NCBI GenBank assembly: GCA_963819115.1
Contig: CAWFUR010000011.1
Location: 1,116,001 to 1,180,000, forward strand
From: JACVRW01 sp963819115
GTDB taxonomy: Bacteria; Actinomycetota; Thermoleophilia; Solirubrobacterales; Thermoleophilaceae
Reading direction: 5' to 3'
DNA length: 64,000 nt
A program made the position numbers and the translations under genes. The notes beneath the pieces are model-generated. The model made no database searches, was not told the origin of the DNA, and worked only from the letters and a program-made list of their open reading frames with translations. Shown here piece after piece: positions 53,039 through 61,613 of this stretch. How positions within the stretch are numbered: position 1 is the stretch's first letter; every line of letters begins with the position of its first letter.

Positions 53039-54226
53039 GTGAAGCGCCTTCTCCTCGTCCTACCCGTACTGGCCACCCTCGGCTTTCTGTCCGCCTGTTC
53101 CGCCGGCGACCCAAAGCCCACGACCTACGTCAGCGACACCGGCGTGACGCTGAACGGGGACCTCTACTCGAGCTTCTCGGGCGACGCCACCTACTTCTGG
53201 AAGTACAGCGAGGATCTCTCCTACGGCACGCAGACGCCCCACCGGACCATCTCGATCACCGACACCACGCCGCACCCGGTGTCGGAGCCGGTCTCCGGCC
53301 TGACCGCCGACACGACCTATCACTCGCAGCTCTGCGTGTCCGACCAGGAGGAGACGCCGAACCGGGTGAACTGCCAGACCGACCGCACGTTCCACACGTC
53401 GGCGACGCCGGGTGTCTCGGCGATCGCCTTCAGCTCCGATCGTGCCGGCAACTCCGAGGTCCACTCGATGGCGGCGGACGGCAGCGACGTGGCGAATCTG
53501 ACCAGCAACGCCGCGTTCGACGACTCCGCGGCATGGTCGAACGACTCGACGAAGGTCGCCTTCACCTCGTTCCGCGGCGGCAACGCCGACATCTGGGTGA
53601 TGAACGCGAACGGCTCCAGCCCGGCGAACCTGACCGGTGACTCCGCCGTGGACGACGGCGCCGTGTGGTCGCCCGACGGCTCCAAGCTCGCGTACACCCG
53701 AGGCCAGGGCCGCAATGCCGAGGTCTACGTGATCGACGCCGATGGGAGCGACAAGACCGCACTCACCGACAACCTCGCCTTCGATGGGGAGCCGGCGTGG
53801 TCGCCCGACGGACGGCGGATCGCCTTCACGTCCGATCGTGACGGCAACGCCGAGATCTACGTCATGAAGGCCGACGGCACCGACCAGACGCGACTGACCA
53901 ACAGCGCCACGTTCGACGGGGAGCCCTCATGGTCTCCGGACCTCGGGCAGATCGCGTTCGCCTCGTTCCGCTCGGGGAACCTGGACGTGTTCGTCATGAA
54001 CGCGGACGGGAGCGATGCGACGAACCTGACGAACGACCCCGGGTTCGACAACGAGCCCAGCTGGTCGCCCGACGGCAGTGCGATCGCCTTCGGCAGCGGC
54101 CGGGACGGCAATGCCGAGGTCTACGTGATGGACGCGGACGGCAGCAACCCCGCGAACGTCACGAACAACTCGGCGGCCGACGGCAAGCCCGCCTGGTCGC
54201 AGCGTCCCGAGCCCGTCGGGACCTAG
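53039..54226 (+). CDS. Lipoprotein with TolB-like PD40 beta-propeller
   Basis: 395 residues from GTG 53039. Lipobox LSAC with C20 after a short basic start and hydrophobic core. Residues about 30-130 form a fibronectin-like beta domain (TTYVSDTGVTLNGDLYSSFSGDATYFWKYS). About six PD40 repeats follow (pattern D-G-x-x-x-x-x-LT-...-W-S-P-D-G-x-x-I-A-F-x-S), as in TolB-type propellers. It would be anchored to the outer face of the membrane. Ligand or partner unknown; there is no Tol-Pal system nearby. Confidence 0.85.
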   Translation: MKRLLLVLPVLATLGFLSACSAGDPKPTTYVSDTGVTLNGDLYSSFSGDATYFWKYSEDLSYGTQTPHRTISITDTTPHPVSEPVSGLTADTTYHSQLCVSDQEETPNRVNCQTDRTFHTSATPGVSAIAFSSDRAGNSEVHSMAADGSDVANLTSNAAFDDSAAWSNDSTKVAFTSFRGGNADIWVMNANGSSPANLTGDSAVDDGAVWSPDGSKLAYTRGQGRNAEVYVIDADGSDKTALTDNLAFDGEPAWSPDGRRIAFTSDRDGNAEIYVMKADGTDQTRLTNSATFDGEPSWSPDLGQIAFASFRSGNLDVFVMNADGSDATNLTNDPGFDNEPSWSPDGSAIAFGSGRDGNAEVYVMDADGSNPANVTNNSAADGKPAWSQRPEPVGT

Positions 54227-54241
54227 AGCGCAGGGGACTGC

Positions 54242-54277
54242 ACCCGCCGGCGCGCGCCGAGGCACGCGCCGGCGGGT
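54242..54277. terminator. Bidirectional hairpin between convergent genes
   Basis: ACCCGCCGGCGCG and CGCGCCGGCGGGT form a perfect 13-bp stem with a 10-nt loop. It lies between the stops of the PD40 lipoprotein and the GYD gene and could terminate both. Confidence 0.75.
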
Positions 54278-54284
54278 TGGAGTC

Positions 54285-54605
54285 TCAGCCTCCGGGCGGG
54301 GTGTAGCTCACGGACTGCTTCGCAGCCGCGTCCACCTCCTCGGGGGTGAGGAGCACGATCGTCTTCGCGTGTACCGCGCCCGTGGCGTTCACCGCGAGGG
54401 TCACGGCCGCGGCGGTCACGTTGTCCGGCGCGTCGACGATCACGTAGGCATCGGAGTCGCCGAAGCCGAAATGGAAGCTCTCCACCGAGCCGCCGGCGCC
54501 CTTCAGGGCGTTCGACACGGCGTCACGGCGGGCCGACCCGCCGCCGCTCTGGATTCCGCGAACGCCGTCGGCGGTGTACGAGGCCTCGATCAGATACTTG
54601 GGCAT
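54285..54605 (-). CDS. GYD domain protein
   Basis: 106 residues with the GYD-domain pattern (MPKYLIEASYTADGVRGI ... ALKGAGGSVESFHFGFGDSDAYVIVDAPDNVTAAAVTLAVNATG). These small ferredoxin-like-fold proteins have no settled function. Start ATG 54605. Divergent from the next gene across 155 bp that show no feature. Confidence 0.85.
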   Translation of the reverse strand: MPKYLIEASYTADGVRGIQSGGGSARRDAVSNALKGAGGSVESFHFGFGDSDAYVIVDAPDNVTAAAVTLAVNATGAVHAKTIVLLTPEEVDAAAKQSVSYTPPGG

Positions 54606-54760
54606 AGCCCTCCCCTTTGGTTGCGAGTCGCGCCTGACTCTCTCACCCCCGGGGCCTGCGGGGCAACGCACCGACGGGGCCAGGCGCGAAGATCACCCGC
54701 TTGGGGGGATGTGCGCGCTAACAGCCGAACCTACCGTCGGCCTGTGCTGCGGGTGGGCCC

Positions 54761-55426
54761 TTGATCGGCCATTCACTGGCCGTTGCCCACCGGGCGATCG
54801 ACAGGGCGGCCTGGGATCGCTGGATCGCGGCCGGCTTTGCGGTCGGGTCGCTGTGCTTCTTCATCGGCCCGTTCCCGGGGTTCGTGCAGCTCGTGGGCCC
54901 GGGGGCCGACGGAGTCGTCTTCTTCGTCGGCTCGATCTTCTTCACCCTGGCCGCCGGCCTCGAGGTCCGGGAGGCCACCCTGAGGCGGGGGCGCCGCTGG
55001 GGGTCGGATCCGTCGTGGTGGAGCGCGGCGGTTCAGTTCGTGGGCACGTTGCTGTTCAACCTCAGCACCTTCGGGGCGATGCAGGATGGGCTCTCCACAC
55101 ACGACGAGAATCGCCTGGTCTGGGCTCCTGACCTGTTCGGATCGGCCGCATTCCTCATCTCCGGCGTGCTCGCCTACCGGGTCGCCACCGGGCCTCACCT
55201 CCTCCCGGTCCGCCGCGACCGCGACTGGACGATGGCCGCCGTGAACCTGGCCGGTTGCGTGTTGTTCGGGATCTCCGCTCTGGCGTCATTCGTGGTGCCG
55301 TCGAGCGGCTCGGTCCTCAACCTGGCCGCCGCCAACTGGACCACGGGGCTGGGGGCGGCCTGCTTCTTCGCCGGCTCGCTGATGCTGCTGCCGCCGCGGC
55401 ACGCCGTGACGGGGGCGCCGGACTAG
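54761..55426 (+). CDS. Small polytopic membrane protein (YrhK-like repeat)
   Basis: 221 residues from TTG 54761. About six hydrophobic helices in pairs (LCFFIGPFPGFVQLV, VVFFVGSIFFTLAAGLEV, AACFFAGSLMLL) with the pattern FFxGSxxFTLA reminiscent of YrhK domains. No catalytic residue. The TTG start is weakly supported; function is unknown. Confidence 0.62.
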   Translation: MIGHSLAVAHRAIDRAAWDRWIAAGFAVGSLCFFIGPFPGFVQLVGPGADGVVFFVGSIFFTLAAGLEVREATLRRGRRWGSDPSWWSAAVQFVGTLLFNLSTFGAMQDGLSTHDENRLVWAPDLFGSAAFLISGVLAYRVATGPHLLPVRRDRDWTMAAVNLAGCVLFGISALASFVVPSSGSVLNLAAANWTTGLGAACFFAGSLMLLPPRHAVTGAPD

Positions 55427-55451
55427 CCGCGGGCGGGATACTCGGCGGACG

Positions 55452-55871
55452 ATGTCCGACGAGAGCCCACCCCGTGTCTCGCGCGAGCAGTTCGAGGAGT
55501 TCCTGGGCGCCATGAATGCCCGGGACTTCGGCGCGCTCGCCGCGCTCTTCACTTCCGAGGTCGGCTTCCGGTCGCTGGTTGGCGGCGCCGACGGTGCCGA
55601 GCCCTATTCGGGTGTCGGGGGACTGCGCGATTGGGCGCGGGAGATCGATGCGGTCTGGGAGGACTGGCATCAGGAGATCGTCGACTTCCGCGAGGTGAGC
55701 GGCGATCAGGCGGTCATCGTCCTGCGCGCGACCGGCCGGGCAAGGGGCAGCGGCGTCCCGCTCGACACCCTCACCGGCAACGTGTTGACGTGGCGGGACG
55801 ACAAGGGCTGGGAGCTGGTGGCCTACGCCGATCCCCACGAGGCATTCGAAGCCGTCGGACTCCCCGAATAG
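55452..55871 (+). CDS. SnoaL-like/NTF2-fold protein (paralogue 5)
   Basis: 139 residues. REQFEEFLGAMNARDFGALAALFTSEVGFRS opens the fold and HEAFEAVGLPE is the paralogue tail. GATACT lies 9 bp before the ATG, in the same GGGCGGGATACTCG string as at paralogue 4. Followed 13 bp later by paralogue 6, probably co-transcribed. Function unknown. Confidence 0.8.
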   Translation: MSDESPPRVSREQFEEFLGAMNARDFGALAALFTSEVGFRSLVGGADGAEPYSGVGGLRDWAREIDAVWEDWHQEIVDFREVSGDQAVIVLRATGRARGSGVPLDTLTGNVLTWRDDKGWELVAYADPHEAFEAVGLPE

Positions 55872-55884
55872 GACTCGGCCGGCG

Positions 55885-56274
55885 ATGTCGAAGGAGAACG
55901 TCGAGATCATCAGGCGCGGGTACGAGCACTGGACGGCCACCGGTGAGATTCGCGCCCATCCCGATTTCGTCTGGGATGTGTCCAGGCTCGGCTGGCCTGA
56001 CCAGCAGGTCTACGCCGGCGCCGAGGGCGCGAACCGGTTCAACGCCGAGTGGGCGGATGCGTGGGATGACTGGGAGCTGGAGGTCGAGGACTACGTGGAC
56101 GCGGGGGAGAGCGTGGTAGCCATCGTCAGCCAGCGGGGGCGTGCCAAGACCACGGGAATGCCCGTCGACATGCGCTTCGCCCAGGTGTGGACGTTCCGCG
56201 ACGGTCAGGCGATCAGGATGGAGATGTACGCGAGCGTGGACGAAGCCCTTGAAGCGGCGGGGCTGTCCGGTTAG
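55885..56274 (+). CDS. SnoaL-like/NTF2-fold protein (paralogue 6)
   Basis: 129 residues. Opens MSKENVEIIRRGYEHW, close to paralogue 2, and ends ALEAAGLSG. GAAGGAG-like ribosome site is not clear; the spacer to paralogue 5 is 13 bp. Last gene of the accessory block before efp. Function unknown. Confidence 0.8.
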   Translation: MSKENVEIIRRGYEHWTATGEIRAHPDFVWDVSRLGWPDQQVYAGAEGANRFNAEWADAWDDWELEVEDYVDAGESVVAIVSQRGRAKTTGMPVDMRFAQVWTFRDGQAIRMEMYASVDEALEAAGLSG

Positions 56275-56301
56275 TTAGCGTCGCGACTACCCTTTCTCGC
56301 C

Positions 56302-56862
56302 GTGGTCAGCACCAATCAGTTCAAGAACGGCATGCACGTGGAGGTGGACGGCACGATCTTCAAGATCGTCGAGTTCCAGCACGTGAAGCCGGGCAAGGGC
56401 GGCGCGTTCGTCCGCACCAAGCTCAAGCGGAGCGCCGACGGTGCCGTGATCGACCGCACCTTCCGCGCGGGAGAGAAGTTCCGGCAGGTCCGCACCGAGT
56501 CCCGCGCGATGCAGTTCCTCTACGCCGACGGGACCGACGCCCACCTGATGGACACCGAGAGCTACGACCAGATAGCGGTGCCCGAGGACCAGCTTCGCGA
56601 ATCGCTCAAGTGGGTGCTGCCCAACGAGGCGGTGGACGTCCTCTACATCGACGACGAGCCCCAGGACATCCAGCTGCCGAGCGCCGTGGAGCTCGCCGTG
56701 ACCGAGACTGAGCCCGGGCTTCGCGGGGACACGGCCTCGGGCGGAGGCGACAAGCCGGCCACGCTCGAGTCCGGAGTGGTGGTCCGCGTCCCGTTGTTCG
56801 TGAACGTGGGTGACCGCGTCCGCGTGGACACTCGCTCCGGCGAGTACGTCTCGCGGGCCTAG
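56302..56862 (+). CDS. efp: Translation elongation factor P
   Basis: 186 residues, three beta-barrel domains. It relieves ribosome stalling at proline runs. The tip loop is KPGKGGAF with K32 at the position modified in other bacteria. The C-terminal signature region is VRVPLFVNVGDRVRVDTRSGEYVSRA. GTG start with TACCCT 8 bp upstream and no Shine-Dalgarno, so likely leaderless. Followed 4 bp later by nusB, the usual order. Confidence 0.96.
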   Translation: MVSTNQFKNGMHVEVDGTIFKIVEFQHVKPGKGGAFVRTKLKRSADGAVIDRTFRAGEKFRQVRTESRAMQFLYADGTDAHLMDTESYDQIAVPEDQLRESLKWVLPNEAVDVLYIDDEPQDIQLPSAVELAVTETEPGLRGDTASGGGDKPATLESGVVVRVPLFVNVGDRVRVDTRSGEYVSRA

Positions 56863-56866
56863 CGCC

Positions 56867-57250
56867 ATGCGCCGCTCCGAGCAGCGAAGAGCGGCGATGG
56901 TGGCGCTGTACCAGGCGGATGTGACCGACCGCGAGGCCGAGGACCTGCTCGACCGGGCGGCCTCCGAGTTCACCCGCGAGCTGGTGGACGCGGTGAACCG
57001 GGACCAGCCCGAGCTCGACGCCCTGATCGAGCGGCACGCCACCGGATGGTCGCTCGAGCGCATCGCTCCGCTGGAGCGGAACATCCTGCGTGTGGCGCTC
57101 GAGGAGATCCTCCACCGGCCGGACGTTCCCGCCGAGGTGGCCATCGATGAAGCCGTCGAGGCGGCCAAGGCCCTGTGCTCGGCCGAGGCTCCCGGGTTCG
57201 TAAACGGCATACTCGCGGCCGTGCATCGCGAGAGCGTGGCCTCGGCATGA
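56867..57250 (+). CDS. nusB: Transcription antitermination factor NusB
   Basis: 127 residues, an all-helical RNA-binding protein that with NusE binds boxA in rRNA leaders. RRSEQRRAAMVALYQADV at the start and LERNILRVALEEIL...PAEVAIDEAVEAAKALC...GFVNGILAAV near the end are typical. ATG 56867 chosen over the upstream open frame because it gives the standard N-terminus. Overlaps xseB by ATGA. Confidence 0.94.
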   Translation: MRRSEQRRAAMVALYQADVTDREAEDLLDRAASEFTRELVDAVNRDQPELDALIERHATGWSLERIAPLERNILRVALEEILHRPDVPAEVAIDEAVEAAKALCSAEAPGFVNGILAAVHRESVASA

Positions 57251-57447
57251 CCGATCCGGACTCCCTCGACGGGCTCGCGGACGAGCTCACGGCCGTGGCC
57301 GGGCAGCTCCGCGCGGGCAACCTGGAGCCCGCGCAGGCCGCCGAGCTGGTTCAGCGCTGTGCCGAGCTGGCCGCCCGCCTCGCTTCCGAGCTCGACGTGC
57401 GCAACCGGGCCGCCAACCAGGTGGAGGGCCAGGAGCGCCTCCTCTGA
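57247..57447 (+). CDS. xseB: Exodeoxyribonuclease VII small subunit
   Basis: 66 residues with the helical hairpin of XseB (LADELTAVAGQLRAGNLEPAQAAELVQRCAELAARLASEL). Works with XseA to degrade single-stranded DNA. xseA is not adjacent in this window and must lie elsewhere. It sits between nusB and the prenyl synthase, a common place. The call rests on length, pattern and context. Confidence 0.75.
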   Translation: MTDPDSLDGLADELTAVAGQLRAGNLEPAQAAELVQRCAELAARLASELDVRNRAANQVEGQERLL

Positions 57448-57449
57448 CT

Positions 57450-58319
57450 GTGGGCGCCCCGGCCTACCCGGCCGAGCTCCAGCAGAGCGTGGACGCCTAC
57501 CTCGAGGGCCTGCGCTTCGGGGAGGACCCGGGCACGGCCCGCCTCGAGGAGGCCATGCGCTACTCGCTGCTCGCGGGTGGCAAGCGGATCCGGCCGGTCC
57601 TGGCGCTCGCCACGGCCGAGGCGCTCGGCCGCGATCCCGCGCAGGTGCTGCCGCTGGCCGCGGCGATCGAGATGGTGCACACCTACTCGCTGATCCATGA
57701 CGACCTTCCGGCGATGGACGACGACGAGCTCCGCCGAGGCAAGCCCACCTGTCACGTGGCCTTCGGCGAGGACGTGGCCATCCTCGCGGGTGACGGCCTG
57801 TTCGCGGAGGCGCTCCGACTCGCTCTCACCGAGCAGCACGGTGACCCGGCCGCGGTGCTGGCCGCCGTGAGCGAGGTGGTGAGCGCGGCCGCGGTCTCGG
57901 GCATGGTCGGGGGGCAGTTCCTCGACGTGGCCGGCGACGAGCACCCCGACCTTCGGCGCCTCCACGAGCTGAAGACCGGTGCGCTGATCGCGGCCTCCGT
58001 GGGATCGATCCTGGCGCTCGAGGGACTGGACGGACCTGCCACAATCCCGTACCGGCGCTTCGCGGCCGAGCTAGGAGTCGTGTTCCAGATCGTCGACGAC
58101 ATTCTCGACGTGACCGGGGACGAGGCCGAGCTTGGGAAGCCGCAGGGCTCCGACGAACGCCATGGAAAGGCGACCTACGTGAGCGTGTTCGGACTCGAAC
58201 GGGCCCGGGAACTGGCCAGGGAGTCCCACGCCGAGGCTCGGGCCGCGCTGGCCGAGGCCACCGGGGACACCCGGCGCCTGGGACAGATCGCGGACTACAT
58301 ACTCACCCGCACCACATGA
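57450..58319 (+). CDS. ispA: Polyprenyl diphosphate synthase (farnesyl/geranylgeranyl type)
   Basis: 289 residues. The first Asp-rich motif is HDDLPAMDDDELRRGKPT and the second is QIVDDILDVTGD, both intact. Product chain length is probably C15-C20, but the residues before the first motif do not allow a firm choice. GTG start 2 bp after the xseB stop. Overlaps dxs by ATGA, supplying the isoprenoid pathway together. Confidence 0.93.
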   Translation: MGAPAYPAELQQSVDAYLEGLRFGEDPGTARLEEAMRYSLLAGGKRIRPVLALATAEALGRDPAQVLPLAAAIEMVHTYSLIHDDLPAMDDDELRRGKPTCHVAFGEDVAILAGDGLFAEALRLALTEQHGDPAAVLAAVSEVVSAAAVSGMVGGQFLDVAGDEHPDLRRLHELKTGALIAASVGSILALEGLDGPATIPYRRFAAELGVVFQIVDDILDVTGDEAELGKPQGSDERHGKATYVSVFGLERARELARESHAEARAALAEATGDTRRLGQIADYILTRTT

Positions 58320-60262
58320 CCAAGCTCCTGGACCAGATCGACGGCCCGAACGACCTCAAGGAACTGGACGACGCCCAGCTCCAGCAGGTCGCCCAGGAGG
58401 TCCGCGAGCTGATCATCGACACGATCGGCGAGATCGGGGGCCACTTCGGCGCCAACCTCGGCGCCTGCGAGATCGCCGTGGCGATCCACTCGCTGCTCGA
58501 CTCGCCGCGCGACAAGGTGCTCTGGGACGTGGGCCACCAGGCCTACCCGCACAAGGTCCTCACCGGCCGCCGCGACAGCCTTCACACGATTCGCACCTAC
58601 GGCGGCCTCGCCCCGTTCTGCTCGATCGAGGAGTCGGAGCACGACGCCATGGGCGCCGGCCATGCCTCCACGTCGGTCTCCTACGCGGTGGGCATCAAGG
58701 AGGCGATGCGGCGCGGGGTGGGAGAGGACGGCCGCGTGGTGGCCGTGATCGGGGACGGCGCACTCACCGGCGGCGTGGCCTTCGAGGCCCTCCTCAACGC
58801 CGGCGGGCTCGACATGCCCATGGTGATCGTGGTGAACGACAACGGCATGTCGATCGCTCCGAACGTCGGGTCGCTGTCGCGGTACTTCAACCGCATGCGC
58901 CTCAATCCGAAGCTGTACCACGCCCGGGAGGACGCCGAGACGGCGCTCACAAGGCTGCCGGCGGGGATCGGCAGGCGGATCGAGCGGCTGGGGCCGATCC
59001 TGAAGGAGTCGCTGAAGGCCTACTGGGCGCCGGGCCTCTTCTTCGAGGAGCTGGACCTGGCCTACGTCGGAGTGATCGACGGCCACGACGTGAAGGCCCT
59101 GCGCGAGGCCATCGGCGAGGCGCTGGAAGCGGACCGGCCCGTGGTGGTGCACTGCAAGACCGTCAAGGGCAAGGGCTTCGCCCCCGCCGAGGACGGCGGC
59201 CTCGAGGGCATGGAGCACTGGCACGCGGCCAAGCCGGGCTCGATCGTGAACGGCGAGGCGGCACCCGGGCGGTTGTTCAAGCCCAAGGCGAAGAAGCCCG
59301 CACCGCCCCAGTACACGACGGTGTTCGGAGAGGCCCTTGTGCGCGAGTGCCACCGCGACGAGCGCGTGGTGGGCATCACCGCCGCCATGAACTCGGGCAC
59401 CGGCCTGAACATCCTCCAGAAGGAGCTGCCGGAGCGCTACTACGACGTGGGCATCGCCGAGCAGCACGCGGTGCTGTTCGCCGCCGGCCTGGCCCTCCAG
59501 GGCGCGAAGCCCGTGGCGGCCATCTACTCCACCTTCCTCCAGCGCGGATACGACCAGATCGTCCACGACGTCTGCCTCCAGCGCCTGAACGTGGTGTTCG
59601 CGATGGATCGCGCTGGCCTGGTGGGCGACGACGGCCCGACCCATCACGGCGCCTTCGACATCTCCTACCTTCGCTGTCTCCCGCACATGACGCTGATGGC
59701 CCCGCGCGATGAGGCCCTGCTCGCGGACATGCTGCACACCGCCCTCGTCCACGACGACGGGCCTGTGGGCATCCGCTACCCGCGCGGCGAGGCCGAGGGC
59801 GTGCCCATCCCCGAATCCCCCCGGACGCTTGAGATCGGCACCGGCGAGGTGCTGAGGGAGGGCGAGCGCGTGGCGCTCTTGGGCTACGGCTACGGAGTGA
59901 CGCTGGCCCTCGGCGCGGCCGACCTGCTCGCCGCCGAGCACGGCCTGGAGCCGACGGTGGCGGATGCGCGCTTCGCCAAGCCGCTGGACACGGACCTGAT
60001 CGAGCGGCTGGTGTCGGACCACGACGTGCTGGTGACCATCGAGGAGAACGTGCTGGCCGGCGGCTTCGGCTCCGCGGTGCTGGAGGAGCTGGCCGACCGC
60101 GACCTGGCCGGCCGCGCGCGGGTCCTACGGCTCGGGCTGCCCGACCGCTACGTGACCCACGGCAAGCCCGCGCTCCTGCGCGAAGAGGTGGGCCTCACGC
60201 CCGAGGCCGTGGCCGGCCGCGTGGCCGACGCCGTGCTCGAGCCGACCGGCGCCCTGGCCTAG
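58316..60262 (+). CDS. dxs: 1-deoxy-D-xylulose-5-phosphate synthase
   Basis: 648 residues, full length. Thiamine-diphosphate enzyme for the first step of the MEP isoprenoid pathway. GHQAYPHKVLTGR, the TPP motif GDGALTGG...NDN, and the transketolase centre FDIAEQH-type block (YYDVGIAEQHAVLFAAGLA) with DRAGLVGDDGPTHHGAFD are all seen. The stop codon lies within a perfect palindrome shared with the convergent neighbour's stop. Confidence 0.97.
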   Translation: MTKLLDQIDGPNDLKELDDAQLQQVAQEVRELIIDTIGEIGGHFGANLGACEIAVAIHSLLDSPRDKVLWDVGHQAYPHKVLTGRRDSLHTIRTYGGLAPFCSIEESEHDAMGAGHASTSVSYAVGIKEAMRRGVGEDGRVVAVIGDGALTGGVAFEALLNAGGLDMPMVIVVNDNGMSIAPNVGSLSRYFNRMRLNPKLYHAREDAETALTRLPAGIGRRIERLGPILKESLKAYWAPGLFFEELDLAYVGVIDGHDVKALREAIGEALEADRPVVVHCKTVKGKGFAPAEDGGLEGMEHWHAAKPGSIVNGEAAPGRLFKPKAKKPAPPQYTTVFGEALVRECHRDERVVGITAAMNSGTGLNILQKELPERYYDVGIAEQHAVLFAAGLALQGAKPVAAIYSTFLQRGYDQIVHDVCLQRLNVVFAMDRAGLVGDDGPTHHGAFDISYLRCLPHMTLMAPRDEALLADMLHTALVHDDGPVGIRYPRGEAEGVPIPESPRTLEIGTGEVLREGERVALLGYGYGVTLALGAADLLAAEHGLEPTVADARFAKPLDTDLIERLVSDHDVLVTIEENVLAGGFGSAVLEELADRDLAGRARVLRLGLPDRYVTHGKPALLREEVGLTPEAVAGRVADAVLEPTGALA

Positions 60263-60278
60263 CTTGCAGCTAGGCCAG
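60254..60278. terminator. Perfect palindrome containing both stop codons of convergent genes
   Basis: CTGGCCTAGCT-TGC-AGCTAGGCCAG, an 11-bp stem with 3-nt loop. The left arm holds the dxs TAG and the right arm the TAG of the DsbA-like gene. Both proteins therefore end in Leu-Ala. Confidence 0.75.
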
Positions 60279-61115
60279 GGACCAGAAACCGTCAAAGCCC
60301 ACATGGTGCTCCTCCGCCACGCGGCCGAGCTGCTCCCGGGCCCGTTCCTGCGGGATGTCGCACACCACCGCCACCTCCTTGGTGGCCAGCGGGGTTGAGG
60401 CCCAGCCGAGCACCTCCTCCACCGACTCGGGCGGGTCGCGGCGATCCACCCGCGGCACCAGGTTGGCGGTCACCACGTCGTAGACGGGGAAGGGCTGGAA
60501 GCCGGGCACCGCTATGCGCACGCCGTCCGAGAGGCGCGTGATCTCGTACGAGGGGCAGGTGTAGCGCCGCCCGCCCGACCAGTTGGCGAGCTTGTGGTCG
60601 AGAATCTGGGCCGCCGGCATGGGCTGCCGGGCGAAGTCCATGTCCTCGCGCAGCGCGGCCTCGGTCCCGGCCTCCGCCATCCAGGCATCGAGGTCCGCCG
60701 GGTCGAGACGCGCGTCACGAGCCGCGTCGCGGATGGTGTCCGGCTCGTCGAGGAGCTGGCCCGAGAAGTGGCGCACCCTGAGCCGGCGCAGGAGCGCGCG
60801 CATCCGGTCGGGGGCGTGGCTGCGGGCGGCCACGACCGCGCGACACGCGGGAACCGTCGCCGCCATTCGCGGGCGCTCCCGCGTGTCGATCGGCATGCCG
60901 TGGCTCTCGGCGATGCTGGTGAAGGCCTTCGCCTGCCGCTCGGTGTCGAACCCCTTCTGCTCGTAGTCCTCGGGGGACTCGGAGAGCCCGACCACGCACA
61001 CGCGCCACTCGATCATGTCGCCGTAGAGCCACTCGAGCCGGCGCCGGAACGGCTCCGCGCTGTAGGCCCAGGGACAGCCCGGGTCCGTGAACTCTCTGAT
61101 GCGTACCGCGCTCAA
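60270..61115 (-). CDS. DsbA/FrnE-like thioredoxin-fold protein
   Basis: 281 residues from TTG 61115, chosen because it overlaps the OsmC stop (TTGA) and places IREFTDPGCPWAYSAEP at the start. The active-site-like motif is C14-P-W-A, with one Cys only, so it is not a classical disulfide oxidase; FrnE- or 2-hydroxychromene isomerase-like proteins can have such motifs. The rest is helical with a conserved VPGFQPFPVYDV region. Possibly a cytoplasmic redox protein working with OsmC. Confidence 0.75.
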   Translation of the reverse strand: MSAVRIREFTDPGCPWAYSAEPFRRRLEWLYGDMIEWRVCVVGLSESPEDYEQKGFDTERQAKAFTSIAESHGMPIDTRERPRMAATVPACRAVVAARSHAPDRMRALLRRLRVRHFSGQLLDEPDTIRDAARDARLDPADLDAWMAEAGTEAALREDMDFARQPMPAAQILDHKLANWSGGRRYTCPSYEITRLSDGVRIAVPGFQPFPVYDVVTANLVPRVDRRDPPESVEEVLGWASTPLATKEVAVVCDIPQERAREQLGRVAEEHHVGFDGFWSLA

Positions 61116-61585
61116 GGGCTCTGCGGAGCGCGCAGGTCGATTCGCGGCTCGATGGTGATCGAGGAGTTCAGGCTGTTCGCGATGTAGCAGTGCTCGTGGG
61201 CCTTGGCCAGGAGCCTTCGGACCCGCTCCTCGCCGGTGTCGGAGGCCACCACGATCCGGGGACGGAGGGCGATCTCGGTGACCCGGGTCGGCTCCCGGTC
61301 GGCGGGCATAACGCCCTCGGCGTCGTCCTCGTACTCCACCACGTCGATGCGGGCCTTGGCCGCCAGATGGAGGAACCACAGCATCTGGCAGGAGGACGCG
61401 GCCATCACCAGCAGCTGCTCGGGATTGAGCACGGACGGATCGCCCTGGGCCTCGCCGGTGGTGAGCGCCACCGTCTGCGTGGCGGGAGGGGCACCGGCCA
61501 CATGCTCACGCGCGTAGGAATCCCAGCCTGCGCCCGTGGAGCCGGCCCACCGGAGCGCGGCGCGGTAGCGATGCGGCTCGGTCAT
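61112..61585 (-). CDS. OsmC-family peroxiredoxin-like protein
   Basis: 157 residues from ATG 61585. Both conserved Cys of OsmC/Ohr are present: C66 in AASSCQMLW and C133 in HEHCYIANSL. Family members reduce organic hydroperoxides. NPEQLLVMAASSC is the family motif. First gene of a two-gene unit with the DsbA-like gene. Divergent from the small membrane protein gene (28 bp). Confidence 0.92.
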   Translation of the reverse strand: MTEPHRYRAALRWAGSTGAGWDSYAREHVAGAPPATQTVALTTGEAQGDPSVLNPEQLLVMAASSCQMLWFLHLAAKARIDVVEYEDDAEGVMPADREPTRVTEIALRPRIVVASDTGEERVRRLLAKAHEHCYIANSLNSSITIEPRIDLRAPQSP

Positions 61586-61613
61586 CGCGGCGAGTCTAGG
61601 CCGGAGGGTCACA

